Source of the DNA: Hyphomicrobiales bacterium
GTDB taxonomy: Bacteria; Pseudomonadota; Alphaproteobacteria; Rhizobiales; Beijerinckiaceae
Length of the DNA: 64,000 nt
NCBI GenBank assembly: GCA_027489955.1
Contig: JAIXYZ010000011.1
Span: forward strand, 1 to 64,000
Direction of reading: 5' to 3'
In this document: in pieces, positions 8,073 to 16,843 of the stretch
Layout of the letters: each line of letters starts with the position of its first letter
How positions within the stretch are numbered: position 1 is the stretch's first letter
Program-made: the position numbers and the translations under genes
The notes under the pieces: model-generated
What the model was told of the DNA's origin: nothing
Seen by the model: only the letters and a program-made list of their open reading frames with translations
Databases searched by the model: none

Positions 8073-9398
8073 CTAGCGGCCAGTGTATTGCGGGATGGAG
8101 GGCTTGCCACCGAAAATCACCTGCTGGGGATTTCGTTCCAGACTGTTGATGATCCGGTTGAGCTGGCCCAGCGTGCGGCGCCCGTCGGCGGCGAGCGCTT
8201 CGTATTCGCGCAGGCCGGGACCGGTGAAGCGGTTGATGCCCACCGTGATCTCGGCGGTGCGCTTGTCGAGATTGTCGGCGAGCGCACGAATCGACCGGGC
8301 GGCCTCCCCCACTTCGGCGAAGGCGTTCTTGCCCTCTTGGCCGGCGGCGGAGCCGAGGAACGCCTCGGCGGCCTTCAGCACGCCGTCGATGCGGTCCGCG
8401 GACTGGTTGAGCTTGGCCGCGATGGAGGCGGCATCCTTGAGCGCGGCCTCGACATCGCCGCTGGAGCGGCCGATGGCGACGCTGAACTTCTCCGCGTTGT
8501 CCACCACGCGCGCGATCTTCTGGGCGTCGACGGCCCGGGTCAGCTCGGTGATGCCCTGAAGCGCCTCGTCGAACTTCGCAGCGGAGGTGCGCAGCTGCGT
8601 GGTGACGCTAGCGGTGTCCTTCAGGATCGTGTCGATGTTGGCACGGTTCTCGCCCAGCGTCTGCGTGAACGTCTCCACGTTCGCCACGACGTTGGACACC
8701 CGCTGCGGATCGACGGCGCGCACTAGGCCCTGGATGTCGGACGCGAGCGAATCGAGCCGCTGCGCCAGCGGGCCGATACGCTCGGCCGCCTGCCCCACGC
8801 TCGCAAGGAAGCTGGAGACGCCGGCCGAATTGTCCGACAGCGCCTGGCTGAACTGCTCGACGTTCCGCACCGTGCGGCCGAGCGAACCCTCGTTGTCCGC
8901 GATCAGCCGGTCCACACGGGCGATGACGTCCTCGGCGCGCCGCGAGATCGTGCGCACCGTCTCGAAGAGGTTCTGGAAATCCGACTGCTCGGCGAAGATG
9001 GTCGAGACCGGCTGGCCGGGCTGCGGCACGAGCGGGCCGGCCTCGGCGGCGCCGCCGACCAACGCGATCGAGGCGACGCCCGTCAGGCCCTGGTACTCGA
9101 GCCGCGCGCGCGTGTCGGCCTTCAGCGGCGTCTCGCGGTCGATCTCGATGACGGAGACGACGCGGCGGGGGTCCTCCGGCAGCAGGCGGATATCGGTGAC
9201 CTCGCCGACGCGCAGGCCGTTGAACAGCACGGATGAGCCCCGGCTGAGGCCCGACACCGAACCGGCGAAGACGACGCGGACCTGCTCTCGGCGCCCGCCG
9301 GAATCACGGCCCGCGAACCACCAGACGAACGCGAAGGCGAGCGCGATCACGGCGATCGTGAACATGCCGACCAGGGCGTAGTTGGCTCGTGTCTCCAT
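8073..9398 (-). CDS. mlaD: MlaD/MCE family lipid-transport protein
   Basis: A 441-residue inner-membrane-anchored periplasmic protein. One membrane helix (about residues 10-29) is followed by a single MCE domain (about 38-118) with the family features VFAGSVSGLSRGSSVLFNGL, VGEVTDI and GLTGVASIALVGG. A long helical region (about 130-420) of amphipathic repeats follows. In the family, MCE domains form hexameric rings that carry phospholipids between inner and outer membranes, and long helical tails like this one can form a tunnel. It sits 21 bases behind the ATPase gene in the order permease-ATPase-MCE-lipoprotein. The sequence does not say whether transport is inward or outward. Confidence 0.92.
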   Translation of the reverse strand: METRANYALVGMFTIAVIALAFAFVWWFAGRDSGGRREQVRVVFAGSVSGLSRGSSVLFNGLRVGEVTDIRLLPEDPRRVVSVIEIDRETPLKADTRARLEYQGLTGVASIALVGGAAEAGPLVPQPGQPVSTIFAEQSDFQNLFETVRTISRRAEDVIARVDRLIADNEGSLGRTVRNVEQFSQALSDNSAGVSSFLASVGQAAERIGPLAQRLDSLASDIQGLVRAVDPQRVSNVVANVETFTQTLGENRANIDTILKDTASVTTQLRTSAAKFDEALQGITELTRAVDAQKIARVVDNAEKFSVAIGRSSGDVEAALKDAASIAAKLNQSADRIDGVLKAAEAFLGSAAGQEGKNAFAEVGEAARSIRALADNLDKRTAEITVGINRFTGPGLREYEALAADGRRTLGQLNRIINSLERNPQQVIFGGKPSIPQYTGR

Positions 9399-9419
9399 CA
9401 GTCCGCCGCTCCGTTCGTC

Positions 9420-10214
9420 TCAGCCCATCACCGCGCGGGCACGTTTCCCATGGAAGTATGACCGCAGCCAGGGATGTTCGGACGCGAGCATGGTTTCGAT
9501 GGGACCCGCGGCGATGACCTTGCCGTCGCCCAGCGCAGCGACCCGGTCGCAGACCGAATGCAGGCTGTCCAGATCGTGGGTTACCATAAAGACCGTCAGG
9601 CCCAAAGTCTTCTGCAGGGTCGCGATCAGCTCGTCGAAGTCTCCCGCGCCGATCGGATCGAGGCCGGATGTCGGCTCGTCGAGGAAGACGATTTCCGGAT
9701 CCAGCGAGAGGGCGCGGGCCAGCGCGGCCCGCTTGATCATGCCGCCCGACAGGTCGGACGGCATCTTGTCGGCGGCATCGGGCTTGAGACCCACCATCTC
9801 GATCTTGAGCATGGCGAGCTCGTCCAGAAGCCGGTCGGACAGGTCCAGATATTCCCGCATCGGGACCTGCACGTTCTGCTTGACCGTCAGCGCGGAGAAC
9901 AGCGCCCCGTGCTGGAACAGCACGCCCCAACGGCGCTCGAGCCTGCGATGTTCCTCGGGCGGCAGATCGTCGAGGTTCTCGCCGAACACCTCGATCGTGC
10001 CCGCGCGCTTGGGAACGAGGCCGAGGATGGTCCGGGTGAGGACCGACTTGCCGCTGCCGGAAGGCCCGACGAAGCCCAGGATCTCGCCCCGGTACACGTC
10101 CAGGTCGAGATCCTTCATCACGGTCTTCGTGCCGAACCCGACTTCCAGCCCGCGCACGCGGATGATCGTCTCGCGGAAGTTCGGCGAAGCGGGATCGGAC
10201 GATTGCGGCGCCAT
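9420..10214 (-). CDS. mlaF: Mla-type ABC transporter ATPase
   Basis: A 264-residue ATP-binding subunit that powers the lipid transporter. All catalytic motifs are intact: Walker A GPSGSGKS, signature LSGGMIKRAALARAL, Walker B VFLDEPTSGLDP with the catalytic Glu, and the H-loop His in VFMVTHDLDS. The signature variant LSGGM and the EPTSGLDPI sequence are typical of MlaF. The start is the ATG at 10214 (MAPQSSDPAS), just behind the permease stop; the frame is open further upstream only as an alternate frame of the permease gene. It acts on the cytoplasmic face as a dimer with the permease encoded immediately upstream. Confidence 0.95.
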   Translation of the reverse strand: MAPQSSDPASPNFRETIIRVRGLEVGFGTKTVMKDLDLDVYRGEILGFVGPSGSGKSVLTRTILGLVPKRAGTIEVFGENLDDLPPEEHRRLERRWGVLFQHGALFSALTVKQNVQVPMREYLDLSDRLLDELAMLKIEMVGLKPDAADKMPSDLSGGMIKRAALARALSLDPEIVFLDEPTSGLDPIGAGDFDELIATLQKTLGLTVFMVTHDLDSLHSVCDRVAALGDGKVIAAGPIETMLASEHPWLRSYFHGKRARAVMG

Positions 10215-10228
10215 GGTCTGGTCGGTCC

Positions 10229-11368
10229 TCAATAACGGATCGCGGCGAAGAACATGGCGAAGATGCCGTCGACGACGATGACCATGAAGATGGCCTTCAC
10301 GACGGACGACGTCACCTGCCGCCCGAGCGATTCGGCCGAGCCCTGCACGGCCATGCCCTCGAGCGAGGCGATCAGGCCGATGATCAGCGCCATGAACGGC
10401 GCCTTGATCATGCCCACCATGAAGGTGGAGAACGCGATCGCCTGCTGCAGGCGCACCAGGAAGATGTCCAGGCTGATTCCGCCATAAGTCATCGTGACGA
10501 CGGCGCCGCCCAGCAGCGCCGAGATGTTCGAGATGAACGTCAGCAGCGGCAGCCCGATCAGCAGGGCCAGGATGCGCGGGACGATCAGGACCTCGACGGG
10601 GTCGAGGCCCATCACCCGCAAGGCGTCGATCTCCTCGCGCATCTTCATGGAGCCGATCTCGGCGGTGAAGGCCGAGCCGGAGCGGCCCGCCACCATGATC
10701 GATGTCAGCAGCACGCCCAGCTCGCGCAGGACGAGGATGCCGATCAGGTCGACGACGAAGGCGATGGCGCCGAATTTCTGGAGCTGGAAGATGCCCTGCT
10801 GCGCGACGATCGCGCCGACGAGGAACGAGATCAGCGCGATGATCGGCGCGCCCCTGTAGGCGATCTGCTCCAGCTGGTGGGTGACGGCCGGCACCCGGAA
10901 GCGGGGCGGGTTGAGCGCGACCTTCACCAGCGCCGAGACGATCTCGCCGAAAAAGCTCGTGCCTTGAGCAAAATCCTTGCCGACGCCCACGACCGAGCGC
11001 CCGATATCGGCGAGGAAATCGACGATCGTGCCCGGTTTCTGCGGCTGGCTGGTCTGGAAGCCGCGATAGGCCACTTCGTCGAGGAGGATGCGGTGCTCGT
11101 CGCGCGCGCCGGTGAAGTCCGCCGAAAGCCCCTTGTCGCCCAGCTCGTGCCGGGTGCGGTCCAGCACCCAGGCGCCCAGCGTGTCGAGGCGGGACACGGA
11201 CGACAGGTCCAGGATGACGCGGCCGCCCTCGGCCTGGGCCACCAGGTCCGCCATGTTCTTCTCGACCGCGGAGGCATGCGTCGCCGTCCACCGGCCGTTC
11301 AGCCGGACGCGGACGGTGCCGCCGCCGTCCTCGATCTCGCAGGTGGGTTCGGGGTCGATCTCTGGCAT
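10229..11368 (-). CDS. mlaE: STAS-domain-fused MlaE family ABC permease
   Basis: A 379-residue fusion. Residues 10-100 form a STAS domain (VRVRLNGRWTATHASAV, GGRVILDLSSVSRLDTLGA), the equivalent of the separate MlaB protein. Residues about 130-379 are the MlaE permease with some six hydrophobic segments and the family signature around LRELGVLLTSIMVAGRSG followed by AEIGSMKMREEIDALRVMG. The permease forms a dimer in the inner membrane and passes lipid to the MCE ring. It is the first gene of the operon; the chosen start is the ATG at 11368 (MPEIDPEPT), directly before STAS homology. The fusion means no separate mlaB is needed. Confidence 0.93.
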   Translation of the reverse strand: MPEIDPEPTCEIEDGGGTVRVRLNGRWTATHASAVEKNMADLVAQAEGGRVILDLSSVSRLDTLGAWVLDRTRHELGDKGLSADFTGARDEHRILLDEVAYRGFQTSQPQKPGTIVDFLADIGRSVVGVGKDFAQGTSFFGEIVSALVKVALNPPRFRVPAVTHQLEQIAYRGAPIIALISFLVGAIVAQQGIFQLQKFGAIAFVVDLIGILVLRELGVLLTSIMVAGRSGSAFTAEIGSMKMREEIDALRVMGLDPVEVLIVPRILALLIGLPLLTFISNISALLGGAVVTMTYGGISLDIFLVRLQQAIAFSTFMVGMIKAPFMALIIGLIASLEGMAVQGSAESLGRQVTSSVVKAIFMVIVVDGIFAMFFAAIRY

Positions 11369-11441
11369 GGGTCGGTGGGAGTGCTCCGGCTGTCTCTGAT
11401 ACGGGGCTGCACCGGCGAAGTCGAGCGAAGCGGCGGAGTTG

Positions 11442-12659
11442 TCAGGGATTTTCCGCCCGTGTCCGCCGGGCGGCGACGAAGGCGGCGGCAAGCGCCAGCA
11501 CCGTTCCCGCCACAGCCAGCACGGCCATGCCGCCATAGGCGCCGAAGCCGAACGCGCGGTAGGCGGGCCCGCTCGCCAGCGTCGCGACCGCCATCAGCGC
11601 GGCGTTGCTGGCGCTGAGCCACCCCTGCATCCGCGCCCGCTCGCCCGCCGTCGAGAACGCCGTCAGCAGCGCGATCGTGCCCAGATAGGTGGCGCAGAAG
11701 CTGCCCGCATGGAGCGTCTGCAGCAGGATTGTCGCGGCGGTGCCCGGCTCCGTGGCCATCGCCGTGAAGCGCAGCGTGGCGATGACGCCGCCGATGATGA
11801 GCAGGAAAGCTCCGGCGCGTACCGAGCGCACGAGGTGCCCCGCCAGGGCGAAGAGCAGGATCTCGGCGACGACCCCCAGCGCCCACAGGCCGCCGATGGC
11901 GGGTCCCGACCACCCCGCGTCTCGCCAGATCAGGCTTCCGAACGCGTAGAGCAGGGCATGGCTGCCCTGGATGAACGTGGAGGCGGCGAGCGTCAGGATG
12001 ACGACCGGGCGGGGCATGCCGCCGCGCCGGGGGGCGCTGTCGCCGTGGTCCGGCCGCCCCAGCCCGACGCCGGGATGGACCGCGACCGCCAGGACCGCCA
12101 GCAGCCCGGCGACCGCGAGGGCCGGCCCGATGATCCCGGCACCCGCCATGCCGACCAATGCGCCGATCCCCAGATTGGCGGCGAGGAACGCGATGGACGC
12201 CCACATCCGCGTGCGTCCGAAGTTCAGACGCGGATTTGCACGGCCCGCCCCGATGATCAGCAGGTCGCCGAACGGCAGGCCCGGAGCCTGGGCGAAGGCG
12301 ATGGCGACGAAGACCGCCGCCACGACCAGCCGGTCTTCGGTCAGAAGCATCGCGCCGTAGCCGGCGGCGACGGCCAGGGACATGATGAACAGGAGCCGGG
12401 CCGGATGGACGCGCAGGTCCGCGATCGTCGCCAGGACCGGGGTGAACACGATGCGGGCCACCATGGGCGCGGTCAGCAGCGCCGCGATCTCCGCCGCGTC
12501 AAAGCCGCGATGGGCCAGCCAGAGCGGGAAGAACGGCAGGTAGACGCCGTTGATGGCGCCCTGCGTCCCCATGATGGCGGCCAGCATCACCTTCATCGCC
12601 CGCGGGGAAGGCGGGCGTGGCGGCTTTCTGTCGGCGGAGGGTCCGGTTTCTTCGGCCAT
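11442..12659 (-). CDS. MFS transporter (MFS_1-like, HcaT/NupG-like)
   Basis: A roughly 405-residue inner-membrane transporter with about 12 hydrophobic segments. The N-terminus NGVYLPFFPLWLAHRGFDA is the hallmark of the MFS_1-like group that contains the E. coli 3-phenylpropionate permease HcaT; the second half carries HALLYAFGSLIWRDAGWSG. The substrate is not predictable. I place the start at ATG 12659 (MAEETG); in-frame ATGs at 12698 and 12719 are possible, and none has a strong ribosome site. It lies 73 bases upstream of the Mla operon on the same strand and diverges from the cheZ-like gene. Confidence 0.85.
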   Translation of the reverse strand: MAEETGPSADRKPPRPPSPRAMKVMLAAIMGTQGAINGVYLPFFPLWLAHRGFDAAEIAALLTAPMVARIVFTPVLATIADLRVHPARLLFIMSLAVAAGYGAMLLTEDRLVVAAVFVAIAFAQAPGLPFGDLLIIGAGRANPRLNFGRTRMWASIAFLAANLGIGALVGMAGAGIIGPALAVAGLLAVLAVAVHPGVGLGRPDHGDSAPRRGGMPRPVVILTLAASTFIQGSHALLYAFGSLIWRDAGWSGPAIGGLWALGVVAEILLFALAGHLVRSVRAGAFLLIIGGVIATLRFTAMATEPGTAATILLQTLHAGSFCATYLGTIALLTAFSTAGERARMQGWLSASNAALMAVATLASGPAYRAFGFGAYGGMAVLAVAGTVLALAAAFVAARRTRAENP

Positions 12660-12763
12660 CGTAACGGAGGATTCAGGCGCCGGGTGTAAGGATTTCATGC
12701 CGGCTCGGGTTTCCAGCATAATGACGGCCCGGCGATTCGTGTGGTGAAGGAATCCGGCGTCTG

Positions 12764-13861
12764 ATGACCCAGCACTACGCTCTCACTCCCCTCGATCCCG
12801 CCGACTACCACGCGATCGAGGCGGCCGTGATGGAGACCGCCCGCGGGCGGTGGTTCCTCGCCGAGTTCGCCAAGCGCAACCGCAACGCCGACACGGACGT
12901 GCTGCTGGGCGCCATCGACCGGCTGGAGAAGACGCTCGTCGTCAACAAGCCGAACCAGCAGTTCGAGCAGGTGCGCTTCGACCTGGAGGAGATGGCCAAG
13001 GTCATCGAGCGCACCAAGGACGAGATCGCCGCCCTGCGGCCCGACGGCGACAGCATCCGCCAGTTCGAGGAAGCCGCGATCGCCCTGGATTCCATCGTCC
13101 AGACGACGGAGAAGGCGACGTCCGACATCCTGGAGGCCGCCGAAAGCATCCAGGAGGCCGCATGGACCCTCCGCGAGCTCGGCGCCGACAGCGATCAGTG
13201 CGACATCATCGACCGGCGCGCGACCGACATCTACACCGCCTGCAGCTTCCAGGACCTCACGGCCCAGCGCACCCGCAAGGTCGTCGGCACGCTCACCTAT
13301 CTGGAAGAGCGCATCAACACGATGATCGACGTCTGGCAGGCCGGAAAGGTCGCGGAGGTCGCGCCGTTCGAGCGGCAGGCGCCGGAGCCGATCTTCAATC
13401 CGGGCCTCAGCCAGAGCGACATCGACCTCGTCGTCGAGGACGACACAGGCATGTTCGAGGCGGTCGAGGTGATCGCGGATGGGGCGCCCGGCGCTGACGA
13501 CGCCCCGGTCGCCCCGCAGGCCATGCAGGCCGACATGGACGCGACGTGGGACGAGCCGCCCGCGTCGATGCCCTCGGCCCTGCCCTCGGCCATCGATTTC
13601 GACCGGGCCTCCCTGTCCCAGCCGATCCCGTCGGCGGCGGCCATGGAGGACGATCTCGTCTTCGTCGACAATCCCGCGCCTGACGAGGCCCTGGGCACGC
13701 AGGCGCCAGCAGCCGATACGCCGCCCGATGCCGGACCCGATCCGCTTGCCGCGTTCGACGCCCAGCAGGGCGCCGCCGTGCCCCCGGCCGATCAGGGGCC
13801 CGATCCGCTGGCCGAGATCGATGCGCTCGCGCCCGAGGAGCGCCTGCGGCGTTTCACCTGA
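12764..13861 (+). CDS. cheZ: CheZ-like protein phosphatase with long acidic tail
   Basis: A 365-residue chemotaxis phosphatase homologue, which in the family dephosphorylates CheY-P to reset the flagellar motor. Residues 1-205 are helical; the CheZ catalytic signature is seen as CSFQDLTAQRTRKVV (about residues 163-177), with Asp and Gln at the positions of the E. coli catalytic pair Asp143/Gln147. The C-terminal 150 residues are low-complexity, rich in Pro, Ala and Asp, ending with DALAPEERLRRFT, which could be a CheY-binding peptide as in classical CheZ (inference). Classical CheZ is about 214 residues, so the tail is unusual. A hairpin follows the gene. Confidence 0.85.
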   Translation: MTQHYALTPLDPADYHAIEAAVMETARGRWFLAEFAKRNRNADTDVLLGAIDRLEKTLVVNKPNQQFEQVRFDLEEMAKVIERTKDEIAALRPDGDSIRQFEEAAIALDSIVQTTEKATSDILEAAESIQEAAWTLRELGADSDQCDIIDRRATDIYTACSFQDLTAQRTRKVVGTLTYLEERINTMIDVWQAGKVAEVAPFERQAPEPIFNPGLSQSDIDLVVEDDTGMFEAVEVIADGAPGADDAPVAPQAMQADMDATWDEPPASMPSALPSAIDFDRASLSQPIPSAAAMEDDLVFVDNPAPDEALGTQAPAADTPPDAGPDPLAAFDAQQGAAVPPADQGPDPLAEIDALAPEERLRRFT

Positions 13862-13870
13862 ATCGAACGT

Positions 13871-13897
13871 CAAGCCATGAACGGTGTGCATGGCTTG
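13871..13897 (+). terminator. Hairpin after the cheZ-like gene
   Basis: CAAGCCATG and CATGGCTTG form a perfect 9-bp stem with a 9-base loop, starting 10 bases after the stop and followed by CACAAAAG. It is a plausible terminator, although the trailing run is A-rich rather than T-rich on this strand. Confidence 0.5.
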
Positions 13898-13981
13898 CAC
13901 AAAAGATTGGCGTTAGACGCGACGGGACGAACGTGGTGTTCTGCGAGTCGCGGTCGTACGCCGACCGGCTGAGCCCCGCAC

Positions 13982-14905
13982 TTGCGCCCTCTCCTCGGAA
14001 TTTCCCTCAAGGTCCTGTCGGCCCTGGCGTTCACGCTGATGTCGGCCGCCATCCGCCATATGAGCACCCGCTACCCCACGGGTGAGCTGGTCTTCTTCCG
14101 CTCGGCCTTCGCGCTCGTGCCGCTGATCGTCTGGCTGGCCGCGCGCGGCGAATTTCCCTCGGCGGTCCGCACGTCCAACGTGATCGGCCATTTCAAGCGC
14201 GGCCTCATCGGCGGCTGCGGCATGTTCTGCGGCTTCCTGGCGCTGACCTACCTGCCGCTCAGCGAAGCGGTCGCCATCGGCTACGCCTCGCCGCTCTTCG
14301 TCGTCGTCTTCGCCGCCTTTCTCCTGGGCGAGACGGTCCGCGTCCATCGCTGGTGCGCCGTGCTCGTCGGCCTCGTCGGCGTGCTGATCATGCTGTCCCC
14401 GCGCCTGTCCTTCGGACTGTCCGGGACGCCGAGCGCGATGACGCTCGGCGCCATGTTCGGCCTGATGGGCGCGCTGTGCTCCGCCGGTGCGACGGTCCAG
14501 GTTCGCCGGCTCACGCATCGCGAGACGACCGGTGCCATCGTCTTCTACTTCTCGATCCTGACGACCATGTTCGGGCTCGCCACCGCACTTCTGGGATGGG
14601 TGATGCCCACCTGGCAGGATGCCGGCATCCTTATCGGCGCCGGAATCCTCGGCGGCATCGGGCAGATCCTGATGACCCAGAGCTTCCGCTACGCCGAGAC
14701 CTCGACCATCGCGCCCTTCGAGTACACGACGATGATCTGGGCCGTCCTACTCGGCTGGTTCGTGTTCGGCGAATTGCCCTCCGCCGCGGTCATGGTCGGC
14801 GGCTGCATCGTGGCCAGCGCCGGCATCTTCGTGATCTGGCGCGAGCACCGCCTGGGGCTCGAGCGCCGGCGCGCCGCCGAGGCGGCGCCGCCCCGCGTGG
14901 CATGA
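13982..14905 (+). CDS. DMT superfamily transporter (EamA family)
   Basis: A 307-residue inner-membrane protein with ten hydrophobic helices arranged as two EamA repeats (about residues 5-135 and 150-285). Typical motifs are SEAVAIGYASPLFVVVFAA and, in repeat two, FEYTTMIWAVLLGWFVFGE. Members export amino acids, metabolites or drugs; the substrate is not predictable. The start given is TTG at 13982, which precedes the first complete helix; the first ATG (14039) would cut into it. Its stop overlaps the following MFS gene by 4 bases (ATGA), so the two are co-transcribed. Confidence 0.87.
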   Translation: MRPLLGISLKVLSALAFTLMSAAIRHMSTRYPTGELVFFRSAFALVPLIVWLAARGEFPSAVRTSNVIGHFKRGLIGGCGMFCGFLALTYLPLSEAVAIGYASPLFVVVFAAFLLGETVRVHRWCAVLVGLVGVLIMLSPRLSFGLSGTPSAMTLGAMFGLMGALCSAGATVQVRRLTHRETTGAIVFYFSILTTMFGLATALLGWVMPTWQDAGILIGAGILGGIGQILMTQSFRYAETSTIAPFEYTTMIWAVLLGWFVFGELPSAAVMVGGCIVASAGIFVIWREHRLGLERRRAAEAAPPRVA

Positions 14906-16122
14906 CGCTGCCGGGCCGCCTCCCGCGCGAGGGCGGCTTCGCGCGGATCGTCATCCTCATCGGCCTGGCGCAGATCGTCACCTTCGGCATCCTGTTCTAC
15001 GCCTTCGCGCTGCTGGCTCCCCGTATCCTTGCCGAGACGGGCTGGGAGCCTGGCCTGGTCTATGGCGGCTTCTCGCTGGCCATGGTCACGGCTGGGCTGG
15101 CCGCGCCTCTCGTCGGCCACCTGATCGACCGGGACCACGGGCGCACGGTCCTGATGATCGGCCCGGTCGTCGGGGCGGCCGGCCTCCTCATCCTCGCCGC
15201 GAGCCGTACGCCCGCGGTCTATCTCGCCGGCTTCGTCGTGATCGGCGCCGGCATGGCGGGCAGCCTCTACGATCCGGCCTTCGCCACGATCGGGCGGCGC
15301 CTGGGCCTGCGCGCCCGCCGCGCGATATCCGCTGTGACGCTGCTGGGCGGCTTTGCGTCCACCGTCTTCTGGCCCCTCACCCGCGCCATGCTGGTGGACA
15401 TGGACTGGCGGAGCGTCGCCATCGTCTACGCGGCGGTCCTCGTCGCCCTTGCGGTGCCGCTGCACGGGCTCGCCTTCACCGGGCGGCCGGTGCCGCTGCC
15501 TCCGGCGCCGGACGACGCGGCGCTGCCCGTCGTCAGGCCGCTCACGCCTCCGGCGGGCTATGCGATCCTGCTGCTCTTTGCCGTCGTGGTCGCGGGGCAT
15601 GGCTTCGTCACGTCCGCCATGAGCGTCCACCTCATCCCCGTGCTCGGAGGCCTCGGGATATCCGAGGGCGATGCCGTCATCGCCGGGATGCTCATCGGCC
15701 CCGCCCAGGTCGCGGCGCGCCTGCTGGAGATGCTGGCCGGCCGGGCGCTGGCGCCGATGGCCCTCGGCTTCGTGGCGGTGTGCTCCCTGCCCTTCGCGTT
15801 CCTGCTCCTGATCGGGCTCGACGCGACGCCTGTCACCGCACTCGGCTTCGCCCTCATCTACGGCGCGTCCAACGGCTTGATCACCATCGCGCGCGGCGTC
15901 GTCCCGCTCTACCTCTTCGGCCCGTCCCGCATCGGCCGCATGCTCGGATGGATCGCCTCTCCCGCGCTGCTGGTGAAGGCGACCGCGCCGGCAGCCTTCG
16001 CCGCCCTGGTCGACCGGTCCGGCACGATGGCGGGCCTGTGGTCATCGATCGCGATAGCGGCGTTGTCGATGCTCGCCCTCGCGGCGATCGCCCTCGCGAT
16101 CGGCCGCCGCAGCCGGGCCTGA
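14902..16122 (+). CDS. MFS transporter
   Basis: A 406-residue, 12-helix major facilitator. Features include the loop 2-3 motif GHLIDRDHGRTVLMIG and a long central loop rich in Pro (about residues 195-220). The fold is like the monocarboxylate or oxalate/formate antiporter-type MFS proteins, but the substrate is unknown. The ATG at 14902 overlaps the DMT gene stop as ATGA, which fixes this start; the same frame is open upstream only as a shadow of the DMT gene. The two overlapping transporters suggest import and export linked to one pathway (inference). Confidence 0.87.
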   Translation: MTLPGRLPREGGFARIVILIGLAQIVTFGILFYAFALLAPRILAETGWEPGLVYGGFSLAMVTAGLAAPLVGHLIDRDHGRTVLMIGPVVGAAGLLILAASRTPAVYLAGFVVIGAGMAGSLYDPAFATIGRRLGLRARRAISAVTLLGGFASTVFWPLTRAMLVDMDWRSVAIVYAAVLVALAVPLHGLAFTGRPVPLPPAPDDAALPVVRPLTPPAGYAILLLFAVVVAGHGFVTSAMSVHLIPVLGGLGISEGDAVIAGMLIGPAQVAARLLEMLAGRALAPMALGFVAVCSLPFAFLLLIGLDATPVTALGFALIYGASNGLITIARGVVPLYLFGPSRIGRMLGWIASPALLVKATAPAAFAALVDRSGTMAGLWSSIAIAALSMLALAAIALAIGRRSRA

Positions 16123-16222
16123 CGGCATTCGACGCCACCCGGCGCTTGACACCCGAGCCGCGGGGTTGTTCGGCTCTTCAAACGAAATTTCCGCTGACTC
16201 AAACGCTTCGGAGCGAAGTGGC

Positions 16223-16840
16223 ATGGCCGTCGAGATGAAGGAAAAGGGGCGCGACCTGGAAAACGGGGCGCAGATCGTCTCCGGACAGCTCGGCAAGACG
16301 GTCCAGCGGCTTCGGAAGGCCTATAACCTCTCCCTGTCCGAGCTCGCCGAGCAGTCCGGCGTCGCCAAGTCCATCATCAGCCAGATCGAGCGCAACGAGA
16401 CCAATCCGACGCTCGCCACGATCTGGCGCCTGTCGCAGGCGCTCGACGTGTCGATTGAGCGCGTCCTGGCGGACAGCGACGAGGAGCCGTTCATCCAGCG
16501 CTCCTCCAAGGCCGACACGCCGCTGCTCCTGTCCGAGGACGGCCGCATGAAGCTCGCCATCATCGGCTGGATCAAGACGGTCGAGTGGCTGCAATGGTAC
16601 GACGTCGTCGCCGAGCCGGGCGCGCGCCTGGATTCCGACGCCCACCAGCGCGGTTCCGTGGAGTGCCTTTCGGTGATCGAGGGGACGTTCGAGGTCGATG
16701 TCGGCGGCGAGACCCAGGTTGCGCGGGCCGGCGAGACGCTGCGCTATCGCTGCGACCGGCCGCACACCGTGCGCTATGTCGGCGACACGCCCGGTCGCGC
16801 GACCATGGTCTGCATCCTCAAGGCCGCGGTGATGGAATAG
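16223..16840 (+). CDS. XRE-family regulator with cupin domain
   Basis: A 205-residue transcription regulator. Residues about 20-78 form an XRE helix-turn-helix (LRKAYNLSLSELAEQSGVAK then SIISQIERNETNPTLATIW). Residues about 120-200 form a small-ligand cupin (HQRGSVECLSVIEGTFEVDV, RAGETLRYRCDRPHTVRY). Proteins of this layout (PuuR/SutR-like) sense small metabolites through the cupin and usually regulate adjacent transport or catabolic genes. The ATG at 16223 is preceded by GGAG at about 9 bases, which sits in a short inverted repeat CTTCG-GAG-CGAAG that might be an operator. It follows the MFS/DMT pair by 100 bases and may control it (inference). Confidence 0.88.
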   Translation: MAVEMKEKGRDLENGAQIVSGQLGKTVQRLRKAYNLSLSELAEQSGVAKSIISQIERNETNPTLATIWRLSQALDVSIERVLADSDEEPFIQRSSKADTPLLLSEDGRMKLAIIGWIKTVEWLQWYDVVAEPGARLDSDAHQRGSVECLSVIEGTFEVDVGGETQVARAGETLRYRCDRPHTVRYVGDTPGRATMVCILKAAVME

Positions 16841-16843
16841 CGC

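Noticed and set aside
8042-8110. ATG start at 8110 for the Mla lipoprotein
   Set aside because: It would overlap the MCE gene by 38 bases and put about 23 polar residues before the signal peptide; GTG 8041 with GGAG upstream fits better, though this is not certain.
16146-16176. TTGACA box plus GAGCCG/CGGCTC inverted repeat before the XRE-cupin gene as a promoter/operator
   Set aside because: No convincing -10 box lies 16-18 bases downstream and the 6-base GC arms with a 10-base loop are expected by chance in such DNA.
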